Shown here piece by piece: positions 63,946 to 64,000 of a stretch of DNA of 64,000 bases. The stretch covers positions 77,197 through 141,196 of the forward strand of contig CAXBIS010000007.1 of the NCBI GenBank assembly GCA_963975885.1, written 5' to 3'. The DNA comes from Pseudazoarcus sp963975885. Its GTDB lineage: Bacteria > Pseudomonadota > Gammaproteobacteria > Burkholderiales > Rhodocyclaceae. Below the pieces are notes generated by a model, which ran no database searches, had not been told where the DNA came from, and was given only the letters and a program-made list of their open reading frames with translations. The translations under genes were made by a program, and so were the position numbers. Each line of letters starts with the position of its first letter. The stretch's first letter is position 1.

Positions 63946-64000
63946 ATGGCTAAAGGCAAGTTTGAACGGACGAAGCCGCACGTGAACGTAGGCACGATTG
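63946..64000 (+). CDS. tuf: Elongation factor Tu, first 18 codons
   Basis: The frame starts MAKGKFERTKPHVNVGTI, the invariant EF-Tu N-terminus leading into the first GTPase motif, and runs off the window. AGAGG stands before the ATG. EF-Tu carries aminoacyl-tRNA to the ribosome. The tRNA-Tyr/Gly/Thr/tuf order is a standard betaproteobacterial arrangement. Confidence 0.93.
   Translation, partial: MAKGKFERTKPHVNVGTI

Overview
The window is GC-rich bacterial DNA. Its host half suggests a betaproteobacterium of the Rhodocyclales type (Thauera/Azoarcus-like). The support is a PhaM-type polyhydroxyalkanoate regulator, a B12-dependent propionyl-CoA/methylmalonyl-CoA gene set, and the betaproteobacterial tRNA-Tyr, tRNA-Gly, tRNA-Thr, tuf order. 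The genus is inferred from gene content only.

Positions 1-35655 are one transposable (Mu-like) prophage whose left end lies before the window. Reading outward from the immunity region (about 7.2-8.1 kb), a leftward arm carries a repressor, accessory genes, a lysis cassette (holin, small membrane protein, exported transglycosylase, lipoprotein, nested spanins) and the packaging genes (gp25/26/27, large terminase, portal, cut by the window edge). The rightward arm carries Ner/CII-like regulators, a DDE transposase with its AAA ATPase partner, a run of small early genes (DUF3164, a dATP/dGTP pyrophosphohydrolase-like protein, RdgC, GemA), and the Mor activator. Two reverse-strand accessory genes follow. 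The head and tail operon then runs protease/scaffold, capsid, decoration, connector proteins, tail tube, a frameshifted chaperone pair, tape measure and tip proteins, a beta-helix tailspike, and finally Com plus a Dam-type methylase. There is no tail sheath or contractile baseplate set, so a siphovirus-like tail is expected. A perfect 22-bp motif precedes both the lysis/packaging arm and the head/tail arm and is a good candidate late promoter element for Mor.

The prophage sits inside thiC. The reading frame runs out of host sequence at 35656, meets a phage-encoded stop a few bases later, and lacks the C-terminal iron-sulfur cysteine motif. Upstream, the same thiamine transcript carries a TPP riboswitch, a 23-codon leader ORF overlapping thiD, and thiD.

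The host region continues with a GDT1-type cation exporter and a secreted carbonic-anhydrase-like protein that has lost two zinc ligands. An MFS transporter and a divergent, probably Fur-regulated imelysin/di-haem/imelysin/DUF1513 operon follow. The propionate pathway comes next: methylmalonyl-CoA mutase, MeaB, carboxyltransferase, and a biotin carboxylase subunit with an in-frame loss of about 45 residues in its active site. After it lie a KamA-like radical SAM enzyme, a VapBC pair, a VOC protein that might be the epimerase, an AEC permease, PhaM, a divergent hybrid kinase/LuxR regulator pair, a ParA-like ATPase, a membrane methyltransferase, three tRNA genes behind a strong promoter, and the start of tuf.
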